From Acidobacteriaceae bacterium (GTDB lineage: Bacteria; Acidobacteriota; Terriglobia; Terriglobales; Acidobacteriaceae), in the NCBI GenBank assembly GCA_003134435.1, contig PLBE01000215.1, positions 96,162 to 160,161 of the forward strand: a stretch of DNA of 64,000 nt, read 5' to 3'. Of this stretch, positions 30,174 to 37,985 are shown piece after piece. The position numbers and the translations under genes are program-made. Position 1 is the stretch's first letter; each line of letters begins with the position of its first letter. The notes under the pieces are model-generated. The model saw only the letters and a list, made by a program, of their open reading frames with translations. It had not been told where the DNA came from and ran no database searches.

Positions 30174-30761
30174 ATGCCATACCCAACCGCCCTCTCGCCC
30201 CTGTTCACGTTTTTTCTAGCGACCTCGATGGCCATCGCCCAGACGGGAGACTGGCAGGCAGTCCAGCATCTCCCCAGCGGAACCCGGCTCAAAATCAAAC
30301 TGCAACGCGGCCGCACCTTTGGCCATTGCGCTTTCATGGGAGCAACCGACGATGTGCTCGACTGCGACTATCCGGGTCTGACTTACATCCAGGGTCATTA
30401 CCGCCGCGACAACGTCAAAGCCGTCTATTTGACCCACAATGCCCGAGCCATCGGGCTCGGAATCGGCGCTGGAGCTGGCGCCATCCTCGGCGTAACCACC
30501 ATCCACGCCCCCGCCGCCAACCGCGGATTCCTTACCCTGATCGACGTTGGCATCCTTGGCGGCACAGGCTATTTCTTCGGCATGATATTAGATCCATTTC
30601 TGCACGGTCGGGCAGTTTATCTCAGCCCCAATCCAACCCCCAATGTCGCCCCGTCTCCCATGGCGAAACCACGCAACCCCAATCCCCCGGCCAATAACCT
30701 GCCCTGTCTTCGCGACGGCGTGACGCGGCAGTGCATCGATCGATCATCAACCGATGAATAA
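30174..30761 (+). CDS. Exported protein of unknown function with glycine-rich hydrophobic segments
   Basis: 195 residues. A signal peptide (LSPLFTFFLATSMAIAQ) is followed by a small beta-rich part (LPSGTRLKIKLQRGRTFGHC) and a Gly-rich hydrophobic stretch (AIGLGIGAGAGAILG, LIDVGILGGTGYFFGMIL) that may be one or two membrane passes. The tail is Pro-rich with two Cys. No family recognised. Downstream of the GntR gene, same strand, 61 bp apart. Confidence 0.7.
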   Translation: MPYPTALSPLFTFFLATSMAIAQTGDWQAVQHLPSGTRLKIKLQRGRTFGHCAFMGATDDVLDCDYPGLTYIQGHYRRDNVKAVYLTHNARAIGLGIGAGAGAILGVTTIHAPAANRGFLTLIDVGILGGTGYFFGMILDPFLHGRAVYLSPNPTPNVAPSPMAKPRNPNPPANNLPCLRDGVTRQCIDRSSTDE

Positions 30762-30881
30762 AAGATACGTTGCCGATGGAAAAATCGCTTAGTCGAACTT
30801 CGCGCCGCTTTCTTTCCGACGTCTGATCCTTGAAAACCGAAGCTGACGGCCCCTCCCCGCCTCTGCTACTCTTCCCTCACC

Positions 30882-31568
30882 GTGCCTCCCAATCTCGCCG
30901 AAATATTTCACCAAGCCTATCGCGAACTCCGTCCGCGCACCCCTGCGCCAGCGATGCATACTCGCTTTTATCCCTTTGTCTCCATCAACAACACCATCCG
31001 CCTCCGCCAGGGAGAGCTCTACATTCGCCTCTCCGACCTGCTCGAAGGCGCGCCCGATTCCGTGCTGCACTCGATCGCCCACATCCTGCTCGCCAAGCTC
31101 TATCGCAAGCCCGTCGAGCGCGCTCATAGCACTCGCTATCGCCGCTATATTGCCGGCCACGATCTTGCCGCTAAAGCGCGTCTCGTCCGCCAGGTGCGCG
31201 GCCGCAAGCTGATCCGCTCCGCTCGCGGCCACCACTACCATCTCGAGGAAATCTTCGACGACCTCAACCGCCGCTTTTTTCACGGACTCCTCGGTCGCCC
31301 CCAACTCACCTGGAGCCACACCCACGCCCGCAGCAGCCTCGGCCACTACGATCCCGCCCACAACGCCATCGTCATCAGCCGCGTCTTCGACCACCCTCGC
31401 GTCCCCCGCTACGCCGTCGAATACATCGTGTATCACGAGATGCTGCACTTGAAGCATCCCGTCAAACTTCGAGGCAGCCGGAGATGCGTGCATTCCAGGG
31501 AATTTGTGGCGGAGGAGAATCTCTTCCCTGAACTAGCCCAGGCAAAGAAGTTCCTGCGGATACTCTGA
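30882..31568 (+). CDS. SprT-like zinc metalloprotease-fold protein
   Basis: 228 residues from GTG 30882. The C-terminal half holds an HExxH zinc site, H185-E-M-L-H189, in YIVYHEMLHLKHP, with the preceding FDDLNRRFFHGLL and TWSH pattern of SprT-like proteins (Spartan-type core). The N-terminal 100 residues are basic and His/Arg-rich and may contact nucleic acid. SprT-like proteases in other organisms act on DNA-protein crosslinks; activity here is not shown. Confidence 0.8.
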   Translation: MPPNLAEIFHQAYRELRPRTPAPAMHTRFYPFVSINNTIRLRQGELYIRLSDLLEGAPDSVLHSIAHILLAKLYRKPVERAHSTRYRRYIAGHDLAAKARLVRQVRGRKLIRSARGHHYHLEEIFDDLNRRFFHGLLGRPQLTWSHTHARSSLGHYDPAHNAIVISRVFDHPRVPRYAVEYIVYHEMLHLKHPVKLRGSRRCVHSREFVAEENLFPELAQAKKFLRIL

Positions 31569-31772
31569 GTGCAATGCGATCATGCGCCGATACTTGGGGA
31601 ACAGGGTAGCCAACCAGAACTCATTAGCTGTCCACTTACAAGAAATATGGGGTTCCAACAGGCCCACGTGCTCCCGCTACCATGGCCCTTACGATTCGAA
31701 AGCAGGGACGGTCGTGACAATGGGTTTGATGTGTTGCCCTGCGGAAATACCATTCAATGCTCCCTTTCCCCG

Positions 31773-31788
31773 TGTGATGTAAATCACA
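31773..31788. promoter_or_regulatory. CRP/FNR-family site
   Basis: TGTGATGTAAATCACA is a 16-bp sequence with perfect 6-bp arms that fits the CRP consensus TGTGA-N6-TCACA exactly. Its centre is about 64 bp upstream of the predicted transcription start, a usual place for CRP-type activation. Confidence 0.6.
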
Positions 31789-31808
31789 GCAATCCGTGAT
31801 TCACTGCG

Positions 31809-31838
31809 TTGACCGCCCCCCACTCCAAACCGTATCCT
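31809..31838 (+). promoter_or_regulatory. Predicted promoter of the iron locus
   Basis: TTGACC (31809-31814), 18-bp spacer, TATCCT (31833-31838). The transcription start would fall near 31845, directly at the Fur-like box. Confidence 0.4.
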
Positions 31839-31845
31839 ATTGATA

Positions 31846-31868
31846 TTGAAATTGAATTTCATTTTCAA
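31846..31868. promoter_or_regulatory. Fur-like box
   Basis: The 23 bases begin TTGAAATTGAA and end TTTCATTTTCAA, two nearly symmetric arms. The inner 19-mer agrees with the classical Fur consensus at about 13 of 19 positions. AT-rich in a GC-rich genome, 24 bp before the start of an iron permease, it is well placed for iron-dependent repression. Confidence 0.6.
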
Positions 31869-31891
31869 TTAGAAAGCGGTGCCTTTTCCCA

Positions 31892-33142
31892 ATGCTCCAG
31901 GCATTCATCATTACCCTTCGCGAAGGCGTCGAAGCGGCTCTCATCGTCGGTATTACCCTCGCCTATCTCGCCAAAATCGGCCGCAACGATCTCCGCAAAT
32001 CGGTCTACGCCGCGCTGGCCGCCGCTTTTGCCGGATCGATTGGCGTCGCCGTCATCGTCTCCCGCTTTAAGCTCAATGAAGACATCTTCGAAGGCTGGGT
32101 CATGCTCATCGCCGCCGTCTTCGTCATCACCATGATCGTCTTCATGATGAAGACCGGCCGCAAGCTCAAGGGCCAGATCGAAAGCAAGGTCGGTTTGTTT
32201 GCCCGCGGCGACGCCTGGATCGGCCTCTTCCTCTTTATCTTCCTCATGGTCATGCGCGAAGGCGTCGAGACGGTTCTCATCCTCTCCGCTGTGACCTTGA
32301 ACTCCAGCGAACTGATGAGCTTTATCGGCACCCTCTCCGGCGTGGTCGTCGCCGTCCTCTTCGGCGTCATGTTCGTTAAGGGCAGCGTCAAGATCAATCT
32401 CCAGAAATTCTTCAAAGTCACCACCGCGATTCTCTTCCTCGTTGCCGGACAGCTCATCATCTCCGGCCTGCACGAACTCTCCGAGAATGGCGTGCTTCCC
32501 TCTTCTCGTCAGGAGATGGCCATCATCGGTCCTATCGTGCGCAACGATTTCTTTTTCTTCGTCACCATCCTCGTTCTGGCCGCGCTCATGGTGCTGTTTG
32601 AAATGAAGAGCCGGCAACCGGTCGAACTTCCTCCCGCCGGCGCTGCCCGACGGAAAGCCCTCTGGACCGCCCGCCGCGAGCGTCTCTGGATGGCCTCGGT
32701 TTACGTCTGCTCGTTCATCTTTATCGTGATGGTCACCGCCGGCTTCATTTACGAGAAGAGCGCCAGCGCGCTTTCGCCCGCTACTGAAGTGACTTTCGTT
32801 GACGGTAAGATTTCCATTCCCCTGAAGCAGGTTTACGATGGCGAACTCCATCGCTTCGAGGCCAAGGAAGGCGGTGTCGAAGTCCGCTTCTGGCTCTATC
32901 AAAAGCCCGACGGAAAAATCGCCACCCTCTTTGACGCCTGCGAAATCTGCGGCGCGGTCGGATTTTATAAAGGAGCGCAGGGAGTGATCTGTAAGAATTG
33001 CGCCGCTCCCATCAATCCGCAGTCGGTCGGCATGCCCGGCGGCTGCAATCCGATCCCGCTGAAAGCCCAGGTCACCGACGATGCGGTCATTGTCTCGGAA
33101 ACCGACGTCGCGGCTGGGCGGCGCTATTTCGAGCAGAAATAA
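31892..33142 (+). CDS. FTR1-family iron permease fused to DUF2318 Cys domain (FetM-like)
   Basis: 416 residues. The N-terminal membrane domain (1-280) has two REGVE iron-binding motifs, at 10-14 and 122-126, as in the FTR1/EfeU family that moves ferric iron. A further helix (about 265-285) leads to a C-terminal extracytoplasmic domain of the DUF2318 type: C350-E-I-C353, C367-K-N-C370 and C385 in GMPGGC. The same fusion occurs in FetM-like proteins of enterobacterial fet loci. It starts an operon: the first permease gene begins 4 bp after its stop. The Fur-like box in front supports a role in iron supply. Confidence 0.92.
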   Translation: MLQAFIITLREGVEAALIVGITLAYLAKIGRNDLRKSVYAALAAAFAGSIGVAVIVSRFKLNEDIFEGWVMLIAAVFVITMIVFMMKTGRKLKGQIESKVGLFARGDAWIGLFLFIFLMVMREGVETVLILSAVTLNSSELMSFIGTLSGVVVAVLFGVMFVKGSVKINLQKFFKVTTAILFLVAGQLIISGLHELSENGVLPSSRQEMAIIGPIVRNDFFFFVTILVLAALMVLFEMKSRQPVELPPAGAARRKALWTARRERLWMASVYVCSFIFIVMVTAGFIYEKSASALSPATEVTFVDGKISIPLKQVYDGELHRFEAKEGGVEVRFWLYQKPDGKIATLFDACEICGAVGFYKGAQGVICKNCAAPINPQSVGMPGGCNPIPLKAQVTDDAVIVSETDVAAGRRYFEQK

Positions 33143-33146
33143 ATAA

Positions 33147-34466
33147 ATGTTTCCTCGCATCGTCTACGAATCGTTCCGCCGCCAGGCCCGCCGCAAGTTG
33201 CTCGCGGGCATCGCCATTACGCTCGGCGTAGCCGTTGCCACCGCCATGATCGCCGTCGCCACCGACATCGGCGACAAGATCAATCGCGAACTGCGCAGCT
33301 ACGGCGCTAATCTGGTCGTCACTCCGCAGGAAGACACACTCGACGTGGAAGTCGGCGGCCTCAACTTGAAACCTCCCAGCGACGGCGCATTCCTCAACGA
33401 AGCCGACCTGCCGAAAATCCGTGGCACCTTCTGGCACCACAACATCGTCGGCTTCTCCCCCATGCTGCCCGTTACCGTAAAACTCGGCGCCGGCAGCGAT
33501 GCCAAGGACGTCACGCTCCTCGGCACCTACTTCGATAAAGCCCTCCGCTTCGGAAAAGAAGACTTCACCACCGGCGTACGAATCACCCACCCCTGGTGGA
33601 AAGTCTCGTGTTCGGACGGGCGTCTCGCCCCTCCAAGCCGAGTCGAAGACCCGGCAGCCGCATGCAGTTGGCCAAATGATGACTCGCAAAATGTCTTGAT
33701 CGGCGAGCGTCTGGCCGCCAAGCTGTCCAAGCACTCAGGCGACAACCTCGAAATCAACGGCCGCCAACTCACCATCTCCGGCATTCTCTCCACCGGCGGC
33801 GTCGAAGACGACCAGATCGTCGCGCCGCTCGCCCTGGCCCAGCAGGTTCTCGGCAAACCCGGAGCCGTCCGCCGCGTCTATGTCAGCGCTCTCACCAAGC
33901 CCCCGGATGCCCTCTCCGTCCGCGATCCCAAGTCCATGACTCCCGAGGTTTACGACCGCTGGTACTGTTCGCCCTACGTCGAGTCGATTGCCTACCAGTT
34001 GCAGGAGGCCATTCCACATTCGCACGCCGAACAGATCCGCCAGGTCGCGCAAAACGAAGGCACCGTGCTCTCGCGCATCAAAGGACTCATGCTGCTGATC
34101 ACGTTCGCCGCGCTCCTGGCTTCCGCATTGGCCGTTTCCGCCGCCATGGCTACGGCTATCTATGAACGCCGCGTCGAAGTCGGCCTGATGAAAGCTCTCG
34201 GCGCCGGCGACCTCGTCGTCTCGGCGATTTTCTTTGCCGAAGCGCTGCTGCTCGCCCTGGTCGGTGGCCTCGCCGGATTTTCTGCTGGAGCTCTCCTCGC
34301 CCGCCAGATCGGCCGTTCCATTTTCAACTCGCGGATTTCCATCGAGCCCGTGCTCTTTCCCATCATCCTCGGCATCGCCGTCTTCGTGACCTTCGCCGGA
34401 AGCGCCGCCGCCATTCGCCGCGCCGTGAAGTTCGATCCCGTCTTTGCCCTGCGGGGAGAAGGATAA
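33147..34466 (+). CDS. FtsX/MacB-type ABC permease of the iron locus (first)
   Basis: 439 residues. One N-terminal helix (LLAGIAITLGVAVATAMIAV), a large extracytoplasmic domain with ELRSYGANLVVTPQ, then three C-terminal helices with the FtsX motif RRVEVGLMKALGAGDLVV and PVFALRGEG at the end. It pairs with the next gene, a paralogue of the same plan (both have YGANLVV and WWKVS). Compared with that paralogue it has 20 extra codons at 33609-33668 after WWKVS. Probably moves iron or an iron-related substrate together with the FTR1 protein, powered by the ATPase two genes on. Confidence 0.88.
   Translation: MFPRIVYESFRRQARRKLLAGIAITLGVAVATAMIAVATDIGDKINRELRSYGANLVVTPQEDTLDVEVGGLNLKPPSDGAFLNEADLPKIRGTFWHHNIVGFSPMLPVTVKLGAGSDAKDVTLLGTYFDKALRFGKEDFTTGVRITHPWWKVSCSDGRLAPPSRVEDPAAACSWPNDDSQNVLIGERLAAKLSKHSGDNLEINGRQLTISGILSTGGVEDDQIVAPLALAQQVLGKPGAVRRVYVSALTKPPDALSVRDPKSMTPEVYDRWYCSPYVESIAYQLQEAIPHSHAEQIRQVAQNEGTVLSRIKGLMLLITFAALLASALAVSAAMATAIYERRVEVGLMKALGAGDLVVSAIFFAEALLLALVGGLAGFSAGALLARQIGRSIFNSRISIEPVLFPIILGIAVFVTFAGSAAAIRRAVKFDPVFALRGEG
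33609..33668 (+). repeat. In-frame GC-rich hairpin insertion inside the permease gene
   Basis: 60 bp (20 codons, CSDGRLAPPSRVEDPAAACS) present here but absent from the paralogous permease, where WWKVS continues directly into the WPxxxNQALIG segment. It contains GGGCG-TCT-CGCCC, a hairpin like those found in intergenic repeats of this window, so it may be a REP-like element inserted without breaking the frame. Confidence 0.5.
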
Positions 34467-34489
34467 GGATTTAAGGATAACGATTAAAG

Positions 34490-35671
34490 ATGACGACGAG
34501 CACCACTCCCGGCACGCTCCTCACTCCGCTGCAGGTCGCCAATCGCCGTGCCCATGCGCCCCATACTTCCATGTTCATGCGCATGCTTCTTCGTGCGGCC
34601 GTGCTTCGTCGCAGGCGCGCCGCCTCTGCCCTGCTCGCCATGATCGTTGCCGCCGCCGTCGCCACCGCCATGATGAATCTCTACGTCGACGTGCAAGCCA
34701 AGCTCCGCACCGAGTTCCGAAATTATGGCGCCAACCTGGTCGTCGTCGCCAAAGAAGGACAGGCCTTGCCCGCCGACGCGCTGTCCACAGTCGAATCCGT
34801 TCTCGGCGCGAAAACCCTGGCCGTTCCTTTTTCCTACGCCGTCGCTCGCACGAATGACGGACAATCGGTGGTCGTCGTCGGCACGGACTTCGCTCGCGCC
34901 CACCAGTTGAACCACTGGTGGAAGGTCAGCCGTTGGCCCGATGCCCCCAACCAGGCGTTGATCGGCATGCGCGCCGCCGCCGTGGTTGGCCCCGGAGCAA
35001 GCCCCAGTCGCCAGCCTTTTGCACTCACATTCCAGGGCAAGGCGATTCAACTCGTCCCCGCCGGCATGCTCCAGACTGGCGCCGGCGAAGATAGCCGTAT
35101 CTATCTCGATCAATCTGAATTCCAGAACTGGACCGGCGTCGCGCCCTCCACCATAGAAGTCGCTGCCAACGGAACCGCCGCCGATGTCGACGCATCAATC
35201 CGTAAACTCACCCAACTCCTGCCCAATGCCGATATTCGCCCCGTCCGCCAGATCATGGAAGGCGAAGCCAACGTGCTCAATAAAACGCGCGCCACGCTTT
35301 ACGCCTCCGCCACCCTCGTCGTGCTCACCTCCGCGCTCTGCGTGCTCGCCACGCTCATCGGATGGGTCTTCGACCGCCGTCGCGACTTCGCCATCATGAA
35401 AGCGCTGGGCGCGTCCGAACATCTGGTCAACGGATTCTTCGCCGCCGAGGCCGCGGCTTTGGGCGTAGTCGGCGCGATCCTCGGCTTCTTCATTGGCATC
35501 GCCGTCGCCGTCTGGATTGGACGCGTTAACTTTCACGCGCCTGTCGTGCCGCGTTTCAGCGTCTTTCCCTACATTCTCGCGGGCAGTGTTGCCGTGGCCC
35601 TGCTCTCGGCTGTCCTGCCGATTGTCCTCCTCCGCCGCGTGCAACCGGCTATCATTCTGAGGGGAGAATAG
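34490..35671 (+). CDS. FtsX/MacB-type ABC permease of the iron locus (second)
   Basis: 393 residues; a start at 34571 is possible. Same plan as the previous gene: N-terminal helix (ASALLAMIVAAAVATAMM), extracytoplasmic domain with EFRNYGANLVVVAKEGQ, then three helices with FDRRRDFAIMKALGASEHLV and the closing AIILRGE. 23 bp after the first permease. The two would form a heterodimer with the ATPase that follows after a repeat array. In the known fet-type loci such permease pairs accompany FetM. Confidence 0.88.
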   Translation: MTTSTTPGTLLTPLQVANRRAHAPHTSMFMRMLLRAAVLRRRRAASALLAMIVAAAVATAMMNLYVDVQAKLRTEFRNYGANLVVVAKEGQALPADALSTVESVLGAKTLAVPFSYAVARTNDGQSVVVVGTDFARAHQLNHWWKVSRWPDAPNQALIGMRAAAVVGPGASPSRQPFALTFQGKAIQLVPAGMLQTGAGEDSRIYLDQSEFQNWTGVAPSTIEVAANGTAADVDASIRKLTQLLPNADIRPVRQIMEGEANVLNKTRATLYASATLVVLTSALCVLATLIGWVFDRRRDFAIMKALGASEHLVNGFFAAEAAALGVVGAILGFFIGIAVAVWIGRVNFHAPVVPRFSVFPYILAGSVAVALLSAVLPIVLLRRVQPAIILRGE

Positions 35672-35684
35672 CGCGTGTCTCAAC

Positions 35685-35809
35685 CCTATCGCTTCGGCTC
35701 AGTCCTATCGCTCCGGCTCCGGCTCAGTCCTATCACTCCGGCTCAGTCATATCGCTCCGGCTCGGCCCTATCGCTCCGGCTCCGGCTCAGTCCTATCGCT
35801 TCGTATCAG
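35685..35809 (+). repeat. Tandem repeat array between permease and ATPase genes
   Basis: About six units of the form TCCTATCGCTCCGGCTCAG, some with an extra CCGGCT block, in the 224-bp gap before the ATPase gene. Units vary by 1-3 bases. Confidence 0.75.
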
Positions 35810-35829
35810 GGTATCGCTTTAGCGATACC
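35810..35829. repeat. Inverted repeat next to the tandem array
   Basis: GGTATCGCT-TT-AGCGATACC, a 9-bp perfect inverted repeat that continues the CTATCGCT core of the adjoining repeat array. It could fold in the operon transcript 67 bp before the ATPase start; there is no T-run, so it is not a simple terminator. Confidence 0.6.
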
Positions 35830-35895
35830 GAAACTCGTCGAAGCCAGACGCGCCTTTAGGCGCTGCCCGGCAACACTACAAGAGGTAACATCGGT

Positions 35896-37128
35896 ATGAT
35901 CCAACTCAAGAACGTCACCAAGAGTTATCCCGCCAGAGCTGAAGAAAACAATGGCGGACACTCTCTCATCAACGCCCTCGACGACATCTCTCTCTCCATC
36001 GCTTCCGGCGAGTGGGTCGCCATGATGGGCCCCTCCGGCTCCGGCAAGAGCACCATGGTCAATCTCATCGGATGCCTCGACCGCCCCACCACCGGCGAGA
36101 TCTGGCTTGACGGACAGAACGTAGCCAGCCTCAGCGCCTCCGACCTCAACCACGTCCGCGCCGAAACTATCGGCTTCGTCTTTCAGCAGTTCCACATGAT
36201 CCCGTATCTCACCGCCGTCGAAAACGTCATGCTTGCGCAATACTTCCACAGCATGACCGACGAAAAGGAAGCCCTCGAAGCTCTCGACCGCGTCGGCCTC
36301 AAAGACCGCGCCGGCCACCTGCCCTCGCAGCTTTCCGGTGGCGAGCAACAGCGTGTTTGCATCGCCCGAGCCCTCATTAACGATCCGAAAATCGTCCTCG
36401 CCGACGAACCCACCGGCAACCTCGACGCCGTCAATGAAGAAATCGTTCTGCGCCTCCTCCGCGAACTTCACCAGCAGGGCCGCACCATCGTCATGGTGAC
36501 CCACGATCCCGTGGTCGCGCGTCTGGCCGACCGCCGCATCGAACTCCACCATGGAAAAATCGCCGCCCAGGAAGTCTTCGCCATGGCCGACGATGAGCAG
36601 TTCGACGAAGTGCTGGAAGAACTGTTTGCCTTGGAAGAGCACGGCCAAATCGCTGAGATCGGACGCATGGAAGTGCACGGCGCTCTGCCCGTTTCCATCG
36701 CCGTCGAAAAAATGGCGGCTATGGGATTGGTAACCACCCGCCCCCACCCCCCCGAAGGCCACGATCACAAGCCCTTCGTGAATCCCTGCCACGACGCACT
36801 GAAGCCGGCCGGCTTTTCGACGGGTGACGGCTCTGCCATCGTCGAACTCACCGCGCGTGGACACCAGCGCGCCGCCGACATCATCCGCCGCCACCGCCTC
36901 GCCGAACGTCTCTTCACCGATTCGCTCGCCATGGACAGCGAAACCGAAATCGAGCAGCAGGCCTGCAAGTTCGAGCACATCCTCTCACCCGAAGCCACCG
37001 ACAAAATCTGCACCTTCCTCAACCACCCGCGCACCTGCCCTCACGGCGCCCCGATTCCGCCCGGCCCCTGCTGCGGACGTGGCGCCGAACCGAGGCAGAC
37101 CGCTGGTGCCTTGTCCCGTCAACATTAG
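35896..37128 (+). CDS. ABC transporter ATPase fused to a DtxR/IdeR-like iron-sensor domain
   Basis: 410 residues, with AGAGGT before ATG 35896. Residues 1-228 are a complete MacB/LolD-type ATPase: Walker A GPSGSGKS (45-52), Q-loop FVFQQF (about 94-99), signature LSGGEQQ (146-152), Walker B IVLADE (166-171), and H-loop His203. Residues about 233-395 resemble the DtxR/IdeR/MntR family: [25 protein letters not shown], then [20 protein letters not shown] and the metal-binding dimer domain. Matching DtxR ligands are His333 and Glu337 (DtxR H79, E83), Cys357, Glu360 and His361 (C102, E105, H106); the H98 position is Glu353. The helix-turn-helix is about four residues short, and a His/Cys-rich insert lies at 283-300. 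Third in the FtsX pair's operon. Confidence 0.9.
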   Translation: MIQLKNVTKSYPARAEENNGGHSLINALDDISLSIASGEWVAMMGPSGSGKSTMVNLIGCLDRPTTGEIWLDGQNVASLSASDLNHVRAETIGFVFQQFHMIPYLTAVENVMLAQYFHSMTDEKEALEALDRVGLKDRAGHLPSQLSGGEQQRVCIARALINDPKIVLADEPTGNLDAVNEEIVLRLLRELHQQGRTIVMVTHDPVVARLADRRIELHHGKIAAQEVFAMADDEQFDEVLEELFALEEHGQIAEIGRMEVHGALPVSIAVEKMAAMGLVTTRPHPPEGHDHKPFVNPCHDALKPAGFSTGDGSAIVELTARGHQRAADIIRRHRLAERLFTDSLAMDSETEIEQQACKFEHILSPEATDKICTFLNHPRTCPHGAPIPPGPCCGRGAEPRQTAGALSRQH

Positions 37129-37152
37129 TTTTGCATTGTTATCAGTTTTGAA

Positions 37153-37181
37153 TTCTCATCCTGAGCGAAGCGAAGGACCTG
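37153..37181. repeat. Short dispersed repeat downstream of the iron locus
   Basis: CATCCTGAGCGAAGCGAAGG is a word widely seen in intergenic DNA of soil Acidobacteria and other bacteria. Here it follows the last gene of the iron locus. The GAGCGAAGCGAAG core is imperfectly repeated. Confidence 0.4.
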
Positions 37182-37266
37182 TGCTCTTGTCCGAACCGCG
37201 TACCGCAGCCTTCAGGCGGGAAATAGCCCCGCTTCCACACGGCATTAACCACCAAGATTCTGTTTG

Positions 37267-37866
37267 CTACTTCTTCCCAAAGAACTTCCCCAACCCCAAG
37301 CGAACCTGCACCGTATTCAGTCCCGGATTCGGCACCGTCAACCCGGCATTCGAGATGTGCATATACCGGACATCCACCGACCACGTATGTTCACGGAAGA
37401 AATACATTCCAAAAGCCGCGCCCGTCGTAAAGTTAATCGTCGACGTTCCCGCCGGAACTTCATGCGTTGTAAACAGCGTACCGCCATTTAATTCGAGATA
37501 CGGAGCAACATGTCCGTGCGTGGCGAAAATCCATTTGAAGCCTACCGGATTTACTCCCCCGCCGTAAGCCGTATTGGAGCGCTGGAACACCACAAATGCC
37601 GGCACCGCATCGACCGCAAGCTCGAAACGTCCGCTAAGAAAGCCCGGCAAGTGCGGCTGCGTCAAAATCCATCCATAGCGCACTCCCGCGTTCCAGACGC
37701 TGGTATCCTTGGTTCCACCGGGAACGGAATAGCCGCCCCCCGTCCAAACCTCGACTTCGTGGCCGCCCTCCTCCGGGCGGTCCTGGGCCAGCGTCAACCG
37801 CGTTGTGAGGAGCAACGTAAGAAGCAAGAAAACAACGGAGGCCAGACCTCGAAGGGATCGCGTCAT
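37267..37866 (-). CDS. PagL-like lipid A 3-O-deacylase (acyloxyacyl hydrolase family)
   Basis: 199 residues from ATG 37864-37866; the longer frame to 37977 lacks family resemblance. A signal peptide (SVVFLLLTLLLTTRLTLAQ) leads to an eight-stranded outer-membrane barrel. The PagL motif is visible near the end: H170-I-S172-NAGLTVPNPGLN, carrying the catalytic His and Ser. PagL removes the 3-position acyl chain from lipid A and alters the outer membrane. The acidic third catalytic residue is not obvious by my count. Lipid A modification is inferred from the motif. Confidence 0.8.
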   Translation of the reverse strand: MTRSLRGLASVVFLLLTLLLTTRLTLAQDRPEEGGHEVEVWTGGGYSVPGGTKDTSVWNAGVRYGWILTQPHLPGFLSGRFELAVDAVPAFVVFQRSNTAYGGGVNPVGFKWIFATHGHVAPYLELNGGTLFTTHEVPAGTSTINFTTGAAFGMYFFREHTWSVDVRYMHISNAGLTVPNPGLNTVQVRLGLGKFFGKK

Positions 37867-37985
37867 AAGTATGATCAGGGTCGAAACAGAACGATACCCG
37901 AACCCAAACCAGGAAACAAATCCTTCGGTCCGCGGCACAACTCCTTGGCTCACCTCAGCACGGTGCTTGCCCCGCAACCCGCGTT

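Larger units (their letters stand above)
31569..31891. promoter_or_regulatory. Control region of the iron-transport locus
   Basis: 323 bp before the FTR1 gene. It contains a CRP-like site, a plausible promoter and a Fur-like box, each listed separately. No gene is supported in the left part. Confidence 0.6.

Noticed and set aside
30789..31493. 234-residue frame opposite the SprT-like gene
   Set aside because: Val/Gly/Asp-rich shadow; the HExxH protein on the plus strand is the real gene.
31865..33160. 431-residue frame opposite the FTR1 gene
   Set aside because: Low-complexity Gly/Asp/His-rich product that mirrors the codon bias of the real gene; no domain.
35685..35829. CRISPR array
   Set aside because: Units adjoin each other without unique spacers; it is a plain tandem repeat.
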